From Bacillus badius NBRC 15713 (GTDB taxonomy: Bacteria > Bacillota > Bacilli > Bacillales > Domibacillaceae), in assembly GCF_001591605.1 (NCBI RefSeq), contig NZ_BCVF01000003.1, positions 62,001 through 126,000 on the forward strand: a stretch of DNA of 64,000 bases, read 5' to 3'. The notes below the pieces were generated by a model, which did no database searches, was not told the DNA's origin, and was given only the letters and a program-made list of their open reading frames with translations. This document shows, one piece after another, positions 25,949 to 35,654 of the stretch. The translations under genes were made by a program, and so were the position numbers. The stretch's first letter is position 1. Each line of letters begins with the position of its first letter.

Positions 25949-27238
25949 CTATGTTTCTTTTACAAATTTTTTCACTTCAGAAATGAAATAAAGGGAGCCT
26001 GTGACAACCAGCACTTCCTCTTGCGAAGCAGAATGTTTAAATTCAGAGACCGCTTCCCTCCAGTTCTCTTGCCAGCCGTGTGTCGTTAAGAAAGGCTGAA
26101 ATTCTTGCTTGCCGGCCGCGCGCGGAAAATCAAACGTTGTGAACATAATTCGCTGAGCTGCTTGCTCTAGCGCGGCAATCATTTCATCTAGCTGTTTGTC
26201 TTTCATTCCAGCAAACAGAGCGGTTATTTGGTTGTCAGGAAAACGCTCTGCAAGCGAGCGGACAAGCGCCTTCATTCCCTCTGGGTTGTGGGCACCGTCG
26301 AGGAGAATAATAGGCTTTTCTGATATATATTCCATTCTTCCCGGCCAGTTTGCTGACCGCAATCCGGTGCGGATAGGCTCTTCCTCTACTAAAAAAGCAT
26401 AAAAAGCGCGCAAGTATAAAACAGCCATCGTAGCGACTGCTGCATTTTCTGACTGGTGAAGGCCGTTTAAGCTGGTTTGCAATTGATCCATTTGGGCAAA
26501 TACCGACTGAAAATTAAACACTTCCCCTTGAGGCAATGATTCTTGCCAATCAGCTTTAAATTGCTCTCCCAGCTGATAAACAGCCGATTTCATCTCTTTT
26601 GCACGCTTTTGAATAACCGCAAGCGCTTCCTCCTGCTGAACTCCTGTAATGACAGGAACGCCATTTTTGATAATTCCTGCTTTCTCAAAAGCAATATCCT
26701 CCAGCTTATCGCCTAGAAATTGCGTATGGTCCATACCGATTGTTGTTATAACAGAGAGTAGCGGATGAATAATATTTGTAGAATCAAGCCGTCCGCCCAG
26801 CCCTACTTCAAAGAGAACAATATCGACCGGATGGATATAAGCAAAATAATAAATCGCCATCGCCGTAATCACTTCAAATTCACTCGGCCCGCCCAAATCT
26901 GTTTTTTCGAGCTCTTCTGCCAGCGGCTTAATACTAGCTGTGAGGTCAATAATCTCTTGATCACTAACAGGTACACCATTTATGCTGATTCGTTCGTTGA
27001 ATTGTTCAATGTACGGCGAGGTGAACGTGCCGACCTCATATCCTCCTTCCTGCAGCATCGAGCGGATCATGGCGACCGTCGAGCCTTTGCCATTTGTCCC
27101 TCCGATATGAACCGCCCGCAGGCGCCTCTCAGGATGGTCCATCTTTTCCATCAGCCACTCCATCCGTTTTAGCCCTGGTTTAATGCCTAACTGCAGACGG
27201 CTGTGAATCCAGTCGATTGCTTCTTCATATGTATTCAT
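25949..27238 (-). CDS. folC: folylpolyglutamate synthase / dihydrofolate synthase
   Basis: Adds glutamate to dihydropteroate and folates. The 429-residue protein shows the Mur-ligase-type P-loop GTNGKGS (47-53), TSPYIEQFNERI, the FEVGLGGRLDSTN motif and ILLDGAHNPEGM in the C-terminal domain. ATG at 27238 follows AAGGGAG; the upstream in-frame extension has no ribosome binding site. It lies between valS and comC as in B. subtilis. Confidence 0.96.
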   Translation of the reverse strand: MNTYEEAIDWIHSRLQLGIKPGLKRMEWLMEKMDHPERRLRAVHIGGTNGKGSTVAMIRSMLQEGGYEVGTFTSPYIEQFNERISINGVPVSDQEIIDLTASIKPLAEELEKTDLGGPSEFEVITAMAIYYFAYIHPVDIVLFEVGLGGRLDSTNIIHPLLSVITTIGMDHTQFLGDKLEDIAFEKAGIIKNGVPVITGVQQEEALAVIQKRAKEMKSAVYQLGEQFKADWQESLPQGEVFNFQSVFAQMDQLQTSLNGLHQSENAAVATMAVLYLRAFYAFLVEEEPIRTGLRSANWPGRMEYISEKPIILLDGAHNPEGMKALVRSLAERFPDNQITALFAGMKDKQLDEMIAALEQAAQRIMFTTFDFPRAAGKQEFQPFLTTHGWQENWREAVSEFKHSASQEEVLVVTGSLYFISEVKKFVKET

Positions 27239-27302
27239 TTTTCTTCTCCCTTCATTATGATTTAAATATAACAGACACGCTGTGCCGATTCTCAAAATCC
27301 GC

Positions 27303-27338
27303 TTTTAAAAAGACGAATCTGCCTCGGCAGATCCGTCT
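27303..27338 (-). terminator. intrinsic terminator between valS and folC
   Basis: The stem 27311-27323 with 27326-27338 (one A-C mismatch) is followed on the minus strand by TTTTTAAAA. It lies just after valS and would reduce valS-folC cotranscription. Confidence 0.75.
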
Positions 27339-27349
27339 CCATTTCTTCC

Positions 27350-29992
27350 TTATCCTTGCATTTCCTTCATGCGAGCTTCGACTGCAGCACGTTTTTCAAG
27401 ATAATCTTTTTCTTTTGCACGCTCTTCGTCGACGACTTTTTGAGGAGCTTTGCTGACGAACCGCTCATTGCCGAGTTTCTTTTGAACACGTTCAACTTCG
27501 CTGTTCCATTTGTCCCATTCTTTTTTCAGACGGGCCATTTCCTCTTCCATATTAATTAATCCTTCAAGCGGCAGGAATAATTCTGCCCCTGTAACAACAG
27601 CTGTCATCGCCTTATCAGGAGCTGCTGCATCTGTTGATAAAACCAATTCGTCCGGATTGCAGAAACGCTCAATATAAGCCCGGTTCGTTTCAAGTGTAGC
27701 GAGCACAGCATCATCCTTCGCTTTAATGATTAGTTTAATTTTCTTGCTAAGCGGAGTATTGACTTCTGCGCGAATATTGCGTACAGAACGGATGATATCT
27801 ACAAGCAGCTTCATTTCATCAGCCGCCTGCTGATCAGAAAGTTCCTCATTCACTTCCGGCCATTTAGCTGCAACGATGGTTTCCCCGTCATGCGGCAGGT
27901 TCTGCCATATTTCCTCGGTAATAAACGGCATGAACGGATGCAATAACCGCATCGTTTGATCTAATACATAAGCAAGAATAGAACGCGTCGTTTTCTTGGC
28001 TGCTTCGTCTTCTCCGTAAAGCGGCAGCTTAGCCATTTCAATATACCAGTCACAGAAATCGTCCCAAATGAAATTATAAAGGACGCGGCCTACTTCACCA
28101 AATTCGTAACGGTCAGCAAGCTTTGTCACGCTGGCAATCGTGTCATTCAATCGCGTTAAAATCCACTTATCGGCAACTGATTTTTCGCCGCTCAAGTCAA
28201 TTTCCTCGTATTTCAGGCCAGCCATGTTCATTAAGGCAAAGCGGGAAGCGTTCCAGATCTTGTTAGCAAAATTCCAGATGGATTCCACTTTTTCTACAGA
28301 GAAGCGCAGATCCTGGCCCGGCGAGCTGCCTGTTGATAGGAAATAGCGCAAAGAGTCCGCCCCATATTGGTCGATCACTTCCATCGGATCGACGCCGTTT
28401 CCTAACGATTTACTCATTTTCCGTCCTTCTGAATCGCGGACAAGCCCATGAATCAACACATCTTCAAATGGACGCTCTCCTGTAAACTCTAAGCCTTGGA
28501 AGATCATCCGAGATACCCAGAAGAAGATAATATCATAGCCGGTAACGAGCGCAGCCGTTGGATAATAGCGTTTAAAGTCTTTCGCTTCCTCATCCGGCCA
28601 GCCCATTGTGGAGAACGGCCACAATGCCGAGCTGAACCATGTATCAAGCACATCGGTATCTTGTTCCCAATTTTCAGCGTCTGCTGGCGCTTCCTCGCCG
28701 ACATAGACTTCTCCTGTTTCTTTGTGGTACCAAGCCGGAATGCGATGTCCCCACCAAAGCTGGCGAGAGATGCACCAGTCACGGATGTTTTCCATCCAAT
28801 GAAGATACGTTTTCTCAAAACGGTCTGGCACGAAATTTACCTTCTCTTCCTTCGATTGCAGCTCAATCGCCTGATCGGCAAGCGGCTGCATTTTCACAAA
28901 CCATTGCGTAGACAAGTATGGCTCGACAACCGCTCCACTGCGCTCAGAGTGGCCGACAGAGTGCATATGATCTTCAATCTTGAATAGCACGCCTGCTTCC
29001 TGCAAGTCCTTTACAATTTGTTTGCGGCAATCGAAGCGGTCCATGCCATTGTATTTACCGGCCTTTTCATTCATTGTGCCGTCTTCATTCATAACAAGAA
29101 TGCGTTCTAAATCGTGGCGGTTGCCAATCTCAAAATCGTTCGGATCATGAGCTGGCGTGATTTTCACTGCTCCTGAACCAAATTCCATATCGACATAATC
29201 GTCCCCCACAATTGGGATTTCGCGGCCGACGATTGGCAAAATCACCTTTTTGCCAATCAAGTTCTTATACCGCTCATCTTCAGGGTGAACAGCTACAGCT
29301 GTATCGCCGAGCATCGTCTCTGGACGGGTTGTGGCAATTTCAATATGTCCGCTTCCGTCTGCCAGCGGATACTTCATGTGATAAAAGGCGCCTTGTACGT
29401 CTTTGTAAATTACTTCGATGTCAGACAAAGCCGTTTTTGTCGCCGGGTCCCAGTTAATAATGTATTCCCCGCGATAAATTAAGCCTTTTTTGTATAGTGA
29501 AACAAAAACTTCACGAACCGCTTTTGATAAGCCTTCGTCTAATGTAAAGCGCTCGCGGCTGTAATCAAGGCCGAGACCAAGCTTCGCCCACTGCTGGCGG
29601 ATAAATTCTGCATATTCCTCTTTCCATTTCCATGATTCTGCTAGAAACTTTTCGCGCCCAAGGTCGTAACGTGTTTTTCCTTCTTCACGAAGCTTTTGTT
29701 CGACCTTCGCCTGTGTAGCAATACCGGCATGGTCCATCCCCGGCAGCCAAAGCACGTCATAGCCCTGCATTCGCTTCATGCGTGTTAAAATGTCCTGTAA
29801 TGTCGTATCCCAAGCATGGCCTAAATGAAGCTTTCCGGTCACGTTTGGCGGCGGGATAACAATTGTATAAGGGGTTTTTGTTTGGTCATCCTTTGCTTGG
29901 AAGTATTCACCCTTGACCCACCAGTCATAGCGTCCTTGTTCAATTGCTTTCGGATCATATTTTGTCGGCATTGACAATTCATTGTTTTCCAT
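27350..29992 (-). CDS. valS: valyl-tRNA synthetase
   Basis: Charges tRNA-Val. The 880-residue class I synthetase has HLGH at 56-59, the KMSKS loop near residue 525 ([10 protein letters not shown]), an editing CP1 domain ([17 protein letters not shown]) and a C-terminal coiled coil ([18 protein letters not shown]). ATG at 29992 follows AAGGAGG. Expression should respond to uncharged tRNA-Val through the upstream T-box leader. Length is standard. Confidence 0.98.
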   Translation of the reverse strand: MENNELSMPTKYDPKAIEQGRYDWWVKGEYFQAKDDQTKTPYTIVIPPPNVTGKLHLGHAWDTTLQDILTRMKRMQGYDVLWLPGMDHAGIATQAKVEQKLREEGKTRYDLGREKFLAESWKWKEEYAEFIRQQWAKLGLGLDYSRERFTLDEGLSKAVREVFVSLYKKGLIYRGEYIINWDPATKTALSDIEVIYKDVQGAFYHMKYPLADGSGHIEIATTRPETMLGDTAVAVHPEDERYKNLIGKKVILPIVGREIPIVGDDYVDMEFGSGAVKITPAHDPNDFEIGNRHDLERILVMNEDGTMNEKAGKYNGMDRFDCRKQIVKDLQEAGVLFKIEDHMHSVGHSERSGAVVEPYLSTQWFVKMQPLADQAIELQSKEEKVNFVPDRFEKTYLHWMENIRDWCISRQLWWGHRIPAWYHKETGEVYVGEEAPADAENWEQDTDVLDTWFSSALWPFSTMGWPDEEAKDFKRYYPTAALVTGYDIIFFWVSRMIFQGLEFTGERPFEDVLIHGLVRDSEGRKMSKSLGNGVDPMEVIDQYGADSLRYFLSTGSSPGQDLRFSVEKVESIWNFANKIWNASRFALMNMAGLKYEEIDLSGEKSVADKWILTRLNDTIASVTKLADRYEFGEVGRVLYNFIWDDFCDWYIEMAKLPLYGEDEAAKKTTRSILAYVLDQTMRLLHPFMPFITEEIWQNLPHDGETIVAAKWPEVNEELSDQQAADEMKLLVDIIRSVRNIRAEVNTPLSKKIKLIIKAKDDAVLATLETNRAYIERFCNPDELVLSTDAAAPDKAMTAVVTGAELFLPLEGLINMEEEMARLKKEWDKWNSEVERVQKKLGNERFVSKAPQKVVDEERAKEKDYLEKRAAVEARMKEMQG

Positions 29993-30061
29993 TGAATTTC
30001 CTCCTTCTTTCCAGAAAAAATGCGCAAGCGCCTCAGCCAGCGACCCGCAATGTGATGTTTG

Positions 30062-30335
30062 TAAACAACAAAAAAACCCCTTACGTCAAAAGGACGAAGG
30101 AGTTATTCGCGGTACCACCTTTTTTCACGGACAGCTGCAGCCAAGGCAGATCTATCCGGCTCTCAATCCATTAACGGCTGGCAACCGGCTTCCACTACTG
30201 AACAGTTCGCAGAAGCAGCTCACGGGGGACTTTCCAAAGAGCTCTTGCGGAAAACCTTTCAGCCAGGAGTTTTCCTCTCTGCAGGCAAGCCTCATCTCTG
30301 TACTCTTCCAGATCTTCGCTTTTCATTATCATTCA
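30062..30335 (-). promoter_or_regulatory. T-box riboswitch leader of valS
   Basis: On the minus strand the conserved T-box AAGGTGGTACCGCG lies at about 30108-30122. A terminator helix (CCTTCGTCC...ACGTAAGG) and a run of seven T residues follow (30067-30098). A long structured stem region extends upstream to about 30330. Uncharged tRNA-Val binding should switch terminator to antiterminator. Valine specificity is inferred from the downstream gene; I did not fix the specifier codon. The 5' boundary is approximate. Confidence 0.9.
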
Positions 30336-30378
30336 TAATATTAGCTGAAAACAGGCAAAGGCGTCAATCTTTACCGAA

Positions 30379-31107
30379 TTATTTTTTTATGAAACCTTTT
30401 GACTGCAAAAACTCCAGCATGTAGGCACGCCGCGGCTCAGATAAAAAGGCAGCCATGCCGCCTGTCCATGCGGCATCCTTCTTATTCGTTGTGCGGGCAG
30501 CATAATATTTGTGCATCTGTTTGTCGTATTCCGCCAGCAGTTGATCGTATTTGGCTTCATTATAAGTATCTTCATGCAAAACGGCCTCCAGCGGCAAACG
30601 GGGCTTGACTTCATTCGATTCAGCCGGCACGCCGACAGTCAAACCGAATAGCGGAATAACATAATCCGGCAATTCCAGCAATTCACTAATCGCCTGCGGG
30701 TTGTTGCGTACCCCGCCGATATAACAAATGCCATATCCTTTTGATTCGGCGGCGACCACAAAGTTCTGGGCAAATAAAGCCGTATCAATGACAGCAACGA
30801 GCAGGTTCTCTGCCATGCTTCCTTCAAAGCTTTTGCCGTGAAGAGTCACCGCTTTTTCCAGCCGCTTTAAATCCGCACAAAAAACGAGCGGCAGGGCTGC
30901 CGATTCAAATTGCTGCTTATTCTTTGAAAGCTCGCCAAGCTTTTGCCGCTTTTCTTCATCTTTCACGCGTACAACAGAATAAGCTTGTACGAAGTGAGAG
31001 CTCGCCGCGTGCTGAGCAGCCTCCAGCAATTGATGAAACATCTCATCAGAAATAGGTTCATTTGTGTACTTGCGCACAGAGGCATGAGACATTAATAAGT
31101 CAATCAT
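30379..31107 (-). CDS. nfrA: NADPH-dependent FMN oxidoreductase, NfrA/nitroreductase family
   Basis: Flavin enzyme of the oxygen-insensitive nitroreductase family that reduces FMN, nitro compounds and quinones. The 242-residue protein begins with SHASVRKYTNEPIS, the FMN-binding RSxRxF-type motif. It has SSHFVQAYSVVRV, ESKGYGICYIGGVRNNP and PLFGLTVGVPAE, arranged as in B. subtilis NfrA. ATG at 31107 follows AAGGAAGG. The neighbours valS and yszA-like suggest insertion or rearrangement here, as this location is not standard. The physiological substrate is unknown. Confidence 0.85.
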   Translation of the reverse strand: MIDLLMSHASVRKYTNEPISDEMFHQLLEAAQHAASSHFVQAYSVVRVKDEEKRQKLGELSKNKQQFESAALPLVFCADLKRLEKAVTLHGKSFEGSMAENLLVAVIDTALFAQNFVVAAESKGYGICYIGGVRNNPQAISELLELPDYVIPLFGLTVGVPAESNEVKPRLPLEAVLHEDTYNEAKYDQLLAEYDKQMHKYYAARTTNKKDAAWTGGMAAFLSEPRRAYMLEFLQSKGFIKK

Positions 31108-31317
31108 ATGATCCTTCCTTTCTTATTTTGCCATAGCAACATATATGTAACTGTTCGCTGTGTTCTTCTTTTAAACGTAAATCACCTTTCTCCGCCTGTC
31201 AACGTTCCTGACTTCAACTGACAAAATCACCTTCGCTTGTTCTCCGGCATACAATAAAAAGAATCCTCATGGCAGGCGATGAATCCATGCCCATGAACCA
31301 CAGGCAGGTGTAATATA

Positions 31318-31509
31318 ATGCGAAGAAGATATAACCCTTACTCTTTACCCCCGTGGCTGCGGACAGTGCGGGCCGTCTGCTGTCAGCTGGCCGTTCCCTT
31401 TTGTATTTTCCAGGGAATACGGACGATCTTTTTTCCAACGACATTTGATGTCATCTTGCTTTCGATTTTAGTGCTTCTTGCCGTGGCCCTTTACTTGGAA
31501 TGGTTTTAA
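31318..31509 (+). CDS. yszA: small membrane protein, YszA-like
   Basis: A 63-residue protein with an arginine-rich N-terminus and two hydrophobic stretches (about residues 16-36 and 42-62). ATG at 31318 has AGGTG 7 nt upstream, and a terminator follows directly, so it is a genuine gene. Size and position between valS and ysxE correspond to B. subtilis yszA, of unknown function; the symbol rests on position and my memory of that short protein and is tentative. Confidence 0.6.
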   Translation: MRRRYNPYSLPPWLRTVRAVCCQLAVPFCIFQGIRTIFFPTTFDVILLSILVLLAVALYLEWF

Positions 31510-31537
31510 AAGACGTCTTATAGCAGGCGTCTTTTTT
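31508..31537 (+). terminator. intrinsic terminator after the YszA-like gene
   Basis: The arms AAAAGACG (31508-31515) and CGTCTTTT (31528-31535) are followed by a T-run. The first arm overlaps the stop codon of the small gene. Confidence 0.8.
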
Positions 31538-31549
31538 ATTTACACGGCG

Positions 31550-31800
31550 CTTGGCAGTATAGGAGAAAACAGTTGAATACAACAATGGCCTGACCGGCTA
31601 ATCAGCAGCCGCCAACACGAAAAGATAGCTGTTTCTTGGAATCGCCAACGGTAAATAAGGGAACTCTATCACCAAGACCGCTATCGCCGGAAGAGGACGA
31701 TCAGCGGCTTGGGATTCTTTTTTTACCGTCACAGTGACGCTAAGCATTCTCTATTCAAGTTCTTTCGTCTTTACCATCATTGATCTACTTTTGCGGAGGT
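31550..31800 (+). promoter_or_regulatory. kimA leader with attenuator-like terminator
   Basis: A hairpin CCAAG-CCGCT (31672-31682) with AGCGG-TTGG (31703-31712) is followed by GATTCTTTTTTT, an intrinsic terminator 85 bp before kimA. Upstream lie about 110 nt with several short complementary segments, consistent with a sensing RNA. The B. subtilis homologue is controlled by the ydaO c-di-AMP riboswitch, but I cannot find its conserved blocks (GGGGAACC, TGGGGTGAATC, AGCTAACCTC) here. Nature of the signal is unknown. Confidence 0.5.
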
Positions 31801-31807
31801 CTGCTTC

Positions 31808-33634
31808 ATGCGCTATTCAATTATGAAAAAAGCTTTGATCGGAAAACCCCTGAAAACGAGTGAACTCGGGGAACAAAAACTAAGCAAGCTAAAAGCGCTT
31901 GCGATTTTATCATCAGATGCTCTTTCTTCCGTCGCTTACGGACCGGAACAAATTTTAATTGTTTTGTCTGCGATTGGCCTGATTGCCTTTTGGTACTCCC
32001 TCCCCATTGGCATCGGCGTGTTAGTTCTCCTGACTGCCTTGATTCTTTCATATCGGCAGATCATTCATGCTTATCCTCATGGCGGCGGAGCTTATATCGT
32101 CTCCAGAAGCAATCTTGGAGAAAATGCTGGGCTCATTGCTGGAGGCTCCTTGTTAGTAGACTACATTTTAACTGTTGCTGTCAGTGTATCAGCCGGAACC
32201 GATGCTTTAACCTCTGCTTTTCCGGAACTGCACGGCCACAATGTCATCATCGCGTCTTTATTAGTTGTTTTCATCACCGTTTTAAATTTAAGAGGAGTCA
32301 CAGAATCCGCTTCTGTTCTTGCTTACCCGGTGTATTTGTTCGTCTTGGCCTTGCTTATTCTATCAGCAGCAGGCGTATGGCAGATTATCAGCGGGCACGT
32401 GCCGGCTGACTTGCACTCGCCGATCGGAACGGCCGTGCCGGGCATCAGTTTGTTTTTATTGCTCCGGGCTTTTTCATCCGGCTGTTCCGCCCTGACCGGT
32501 GTTGAGGCTGTGTCCAATGCAGTGCCTAATTTTAAAGAACCAGCCGCCAAAAACGCGGCTAATACCTTAGTAATGATGGGCGTGCTTTTAGCCATGCTTT
32601 TCTCGGGCATCATGTTTTTAGCCTATTGGCTGGGAATTACCCCAAAAGCTGAAGAAACCGTGGTCTCGCAAATCGCCTCTCAGGTATTTGGGAGAAATAT
32701 TATGTATTACTTCGTCCAAGGAACGACAGCGCTCATTTTAGTGCTGGCTGCCAACACCGGTTTTTCCGCATTTCCCCTGCTTGCTGTTAATTTAGCGACG
32801 GATAAATACATTCCGCGCATGTTTCTGATGCGGGGGGACCGGCTCGGCTATTCAAACGGCATCGTCACCCTTGGAATCATGTCTATTTTGCTTATCATTG
32901 CCTTTGGCGGCGAAACAGAACAGCTTATTCCATTATATGCGGTCGGTGTCTTCATCCCTTTCACCTTGTCACAATCGGGAATGATTGTCCGCTGGCTGAG
33001 AGAAAAGCCTCCAGGGTGGACGCATAAATTAATGATTAATTTGATCGGCGCATTAATTAGTTTGACAGTGGTCATTATCTTCTTCTCCACTAAATTCTCT
33101 CAAGTGTGGCCGGTTCTTATTTTCTTGCCGATTATTATTTGGATGTTTCATCGAGTTAAAAAGCATTACGAGGCAACCGGAGAACAATTGAGGATGAAAG
33201 CCGGCGAGGAAGCTTTACGGTTCAAAGGAAACGTCGTCATTGTTCCAGTCGCGGGAATAACAAAAGTCGTTGAACAGTCGTTACACTATGCCGAACTAAT
33301 CGGCGACACAGTGATTGCTGTTCATGTTGCCTTCGACCGTGAAAGCGAGAAGCGAATGGAGGAAAGATGGGAAAAGTGGAAGCCCAACATCCGGCTTGTC
33401 ACTCTTCACTCCCAATACAGAAGTTTAATGAGGCCTCTTGCACGATTTATTGACCTAGCTGTAGAAAAAGCAAGTGAAAAGGAGCATACACTCACCGTGC
33501 TCATCCCCCAATTTATTACGAAAAAAAGATGGCAGGATATCCTTCATAATCAATCGGGGCTGCGCTTAAGGGTTTATCTTCTTTACCAGAAGAACGTGAT
33601 TGTGACGACAGTTCCTTATCGGTTTAAGAAATGA
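31808..33634 (+). CDS. kimA: high-affinity potassium importer KimA (YdaO)
   Basis: Proton-coupled K+ transporter of the APC superfamily KUP-like branch, inhibited by c-di-AMP in B. subtilis. The 608-residue protein has about 12 membrane segments in the first 450 residues. Diagnostic stretches are LSSDALSSVAYGPEQILIVL, YPHGGGAYIVSRSNLGE, SVSAGTDALTSAFPELH and GCSALTGVEAVSNAVP. A cytosolic C-terminal domain of about 150 residues follows, ending in PYRFKK. ATG at 31808 follows GGAGG by 8 nt. Similarity to B. subtilis KimA runs end to end, so I prefer this over a generic amino acid permease. Confidence 0.9.
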   Translation: MRYSIMKKALIGKPLKTSELGEQKLSKLKALAILSSDALSSVAYGPEQILIVLSAIGLIAFWYSLPIGIGVLVLLTALILSYRQIIHAYPHGGGAYIVSRSNLGENAGLIAGGSLLVDYILTVAVSVSAGTDALTSAFPELHGHNVIIASLLVVFITVLNLRGVTESASVLAYPVYLFVLALLILSAAGVWQIISGHVPADLHSPIGTAVPGISLFLLLRAFSSGCSALTGVEAVSNAVPNFKEPAAKNAANTLVMMGVLLAMLFSGIMFLAYWLGITPKAEETVVSQIASQVFGRNIMYYFVQGTTALILVLAANTGFSAFPLLAVNLATDKYIPRMFLMRGDRLGYSNGIVTLGIMSILLIIAFGGETEQLIPLYAVGVFIPFTLSQSGMIVRWLREKPPGWTHKLMINLIGALISLTVVIIFFSTKFSQVWPVLIFLPIIIWMFHRVKKHYEATGEQLRMKAGEEALRFKGNVVIVPVAGITKVVEQSLHYAELIGDTVIAVHVAFDRESEKRMEERWEKWKPNIRLVTLHSQYRSLMRPLARFIDLAVEKASEKEHTLTVLIPQFITKKRWQDILHNQSGLRLRVYLLYQKNVIVTTVPYRFKK

Positions 33635-33764
33635 GCCGCTGCATCATCTTTCACCAAAGCGGAACGGAGCGAACAGGGGAGCCTGTTCATTTCGTTCTGC
33701 CTGTTCTTTGCTCCAGGTGGACAAGCAGATACACGGGCTAAAAGCCCAGAGGAAAAATTAACCA
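33635..33764. other. kimA-lysP spacer
   Basis: After the kimA stop a hairpin GAACAGG (33673-33679) with CCTGTTC (33684-33690), plus outer GAACG/CGTTC pairs, may act in termination, though the T-run is weak. No gene is evident before the lysP promoter. Confidence 0.35.
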
Positions 33765-33793
33765 TTGCCAGATTGATAGGAATTGTCTATAAT
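33765..33793 (+). promoter_or_regulatory. sigma-A promoter of lysP
   Basis: TTGCCA (33765-33770) and TATAAT (33788-33793) are separated by 17 bp, an almost perfect housekeeping promoter. Predicted transcription start near 33800 lies just upstream of the lysine riboswitch. Confidence 0.8.
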
Positions 33794-33829
33794 TTTTAGT
33801 GTCAATTAAATATTCCCATTTACCGATGG

Positions 33830-33997
33830 GATAGAGGCTGCAGTTTATATGAGTAAAGCGGACGAGAAGCAATGACATCTGTGACTCCGCTCGAAAGGAT
33901 ACACTGCCGAAGTATGGACCGGTCATTGTCTGTTCATGCTGGGGATGTTTCCGAACAGGGGCATCACTGTCGCGTTATTTAACGTGGAGGGCTATCT
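33830..33997 (+). promoter_or_regulatory. lysine riboswitch (L box)
   Basis: The RNA runs from GATAGAGGCTGCAG to GTGGAGGGCTATC, which pair as P1. It contains the core words TGAGTAA, GGATACACTGCCGAAG, TGCTGGGGATG and ACTGTCGCG, in the order of the lysC-type aptamer. A terminator at 34023-34055 follows and probably serves as the expression platform, so lysine should switch the permease off. Confidence 0.92.
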
Positions 33998-34022
33998 TCG
34001 GAAGGATTAAACGGACTCGTTC

Positions 34023-34055
34023 ACAGCCGTCGATCTTCTTCGACGGCTGTTTTTA
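34023..34055 (+). terminator. lysine riboswitch terminator
   Basis: A perfect 11-bp stem (34023-34033 with 34040-34050) with a 6-nt loop is followed by TTTTATTT, 50 bp before the lysP start codon. Confidence 0.9.
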
Positions 34056-34105
34056 TTTGCCCTTAACTTGACTCAATCTTACATCACGAAAAGGAGTGCA
34101 GATTA

Positions 34106-35551
34106 TTGAGTAATACAGAAACATCCAACCCGACTCAACTGAAAAGGACTTTGAAAGCGCGCCATTTAACGATGATTTCGCTTGGAGGATCAATCGGGAC
34201 AGGCATATTTTTAGCGAGCGGCGGAGCGATTCACACTGCCGGTCCTGGAGGGGCGCTGCTCGCTTATGCCGCAATTGGGTTAATGGTTTATTTCTTAATG
34301 ACAAGCTTGGCAGAAATGGCGGCTTATATGCCGGTAGCCGGTTCTTTTAAAGTCTATGCTTCAAAATTTGTAGATCCAGCTCTCGGCTTTGCCATTGGCT
34401 GGAATTATTGGTACAACTGGGCCATTACAATTGCGGCAGAGCTTGCTGCTGTTGTACTGATTATGAAGTTTTGGTTCCCTGACAGCCCTTCCGTGATTTG
34501 GAGCGGCCTTGCCCTTCTCATTATGTTCGGCTTAAATTACCTGTCTGTAAAAGGATTTGGAGAAGCAGAGTTTTGGTTTTCACTCATTAAAGTTGTTACA
34601 GTCATTATCTTTATTATCACAGGAATAATGATGATTTTCGGCATTATGGGAGGAGAAGCGATCGGCTTTAAGAACTTTACCATGCAAGATGCTCCTTTCA
34701 ATGGCGGATTCCTAGCCATTTTAGGTGTGTTTATGGCCGCCGGCTTTTCTTTTCAGGGCACGGAGCTCCTCGGAGTAGCCGCCGGAGAAAGCGAAGATCC
34801 GGAGAAAACTATCCCTAAAGCCATCAATACTGTGTTCTGGCGGATTTTACTCTTTTATATTCTAGCGATTCTTGTTATCGGATTGATTCTTCCCTATACA
34901 GATGAACGTCTGTTAAGTGATTCAGTGTCTGTCAGTCCATTTACACTTGTTTTTGAGCGGGCCGGCTTCGCATTTGCTGCTTCTGTTATGAATGCGATTA
35001 TTCTTACCGCTGTTCTGTCCGCAGGAAACTCAGGTATGTATGCCTCTACCCGTATGCTGTGGGATTTAGCCCGGGACGGACAAGCTCCTAAGTTTTTGGC
35101 GCGTCTCGACGAGAGAGGGGTTCCGGTCAATGCGCTTATTTTTACTGCATTAGTCGGCTCCTTGGCATTCTTGACCACCTTCTTTGGAGACGGGGTTGTC
35201 TATGTATGGCTGTTAAATGCTTCAGGAATGGCTGGATTTGTTACATGGCTGGGGATCGCTATTAGCCACTACCGTTTCCGCAGAGCCTTTATTGCTCAAG
35301 GCGGGGACATTCATACGCTTCCTTATCGTGCGAAGTGGTTTCCAATTGGGCCATTGCTAGCCTTGATTCTATGTACGTTCATTATCTTAGGACAAAATTT
35401 CCCGGCATTCATCGGGGGCAACATTGATTGGAACGGGGTGCTCGTTTCTTACATCGGCCTTCCTTTATTCCTGGCCTTTTGGCTCGTTTATAAAATCAAA
35501 CACAAGACTAAGGTCATTCCTTTGGAAGAATGCGATCTTAGCAAAGAATAA
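34106..35551 (+). CDS. lysP: lysine-specific permease LysP (APC family)
   Basis: The 481-residue membrane protein has 12 predicted segments. It shows the amino acid permease signature MISLGGSIGTGIFLASGGAI in the first helix, and GFSFQGTELLGVAAGESEDP and NAIILTAVLSAGNSGMYAST. It resembles bacterial LysP. The lysine riboswitch directly upstream makes lysine the likely substrate. TTG at 34106 has AAGGAGTG 7 nt upstream. It is a single-gene unit with promoter, riboswitch and terminator. Confidence 0.9.
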   Translation: MSNTETSNPTQLKRTLKARHLTMISLGGSIGTGIFLASGGAIHTAGPGGALLAYAAIGLMVYFLMTSLAEMAAYMPVAGSFKVYASKFVDPALGFAIGWNYWYNWAITIAAELAAVVLIMKFWFPDSPSVIWSGLALLIMFGLNYLSVKGFGEAEFWFSLIKVVTVIIFIITGIMMIFGIMGGEAIGFKNFTMQDAPFNGGFLAILGVFMAAGFSFQGTELLGVAAGESEDPEKTIPKAINTVFWRILLFYILAILVIGLILPYTDERLLSDSVSVSPFTLVFERAGFAFAASVMNAIILTAVLSAGNSGMYASTRMLWDLARDGQAPKFLARLDERGVPVNALIFTALVGSLAFLTTFFGDGVVYVWLLNASGMAGFVTWLGIAISHYRFRRAFIAQGGDIHTLPYRAKWFPIGPLLALILCTFIILGQNFPAFIGGNIDWNGVLVSYIGLPLFLAFWLVYKIKHKTKVIPLEECDLSKE

Positions 35552-35571
35552 TGATCGGCACTTAAAGCATG

Positions 35572-35610
35572 GCAGCTGAAGAAAATCGTTTTCTTCAGCT
35601 GCTTATTTGT
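35572..35610 (+). terminator. intrinsic terminator after lysP
   Basis: A perfect 14-bp stem (35572-35585 with 35589-35602, 3-nt loop) is followed by TTATTTGTTTATT. It separates lysP from convergent ysxE. Confidence 0.85.
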
Positions 35611-35654
35611 TTATTGGCATCGTCTGCATAAATGCCAGCAGCCGGCAAGACCAT

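Noticed and set aside
31550-31800. ydaO c-di-AMP riboswitch before kimA
   Set aside because: Expected from the B. subtilis homologue, but I could not find the conserved blocks. I report only an attenuator-like leader.
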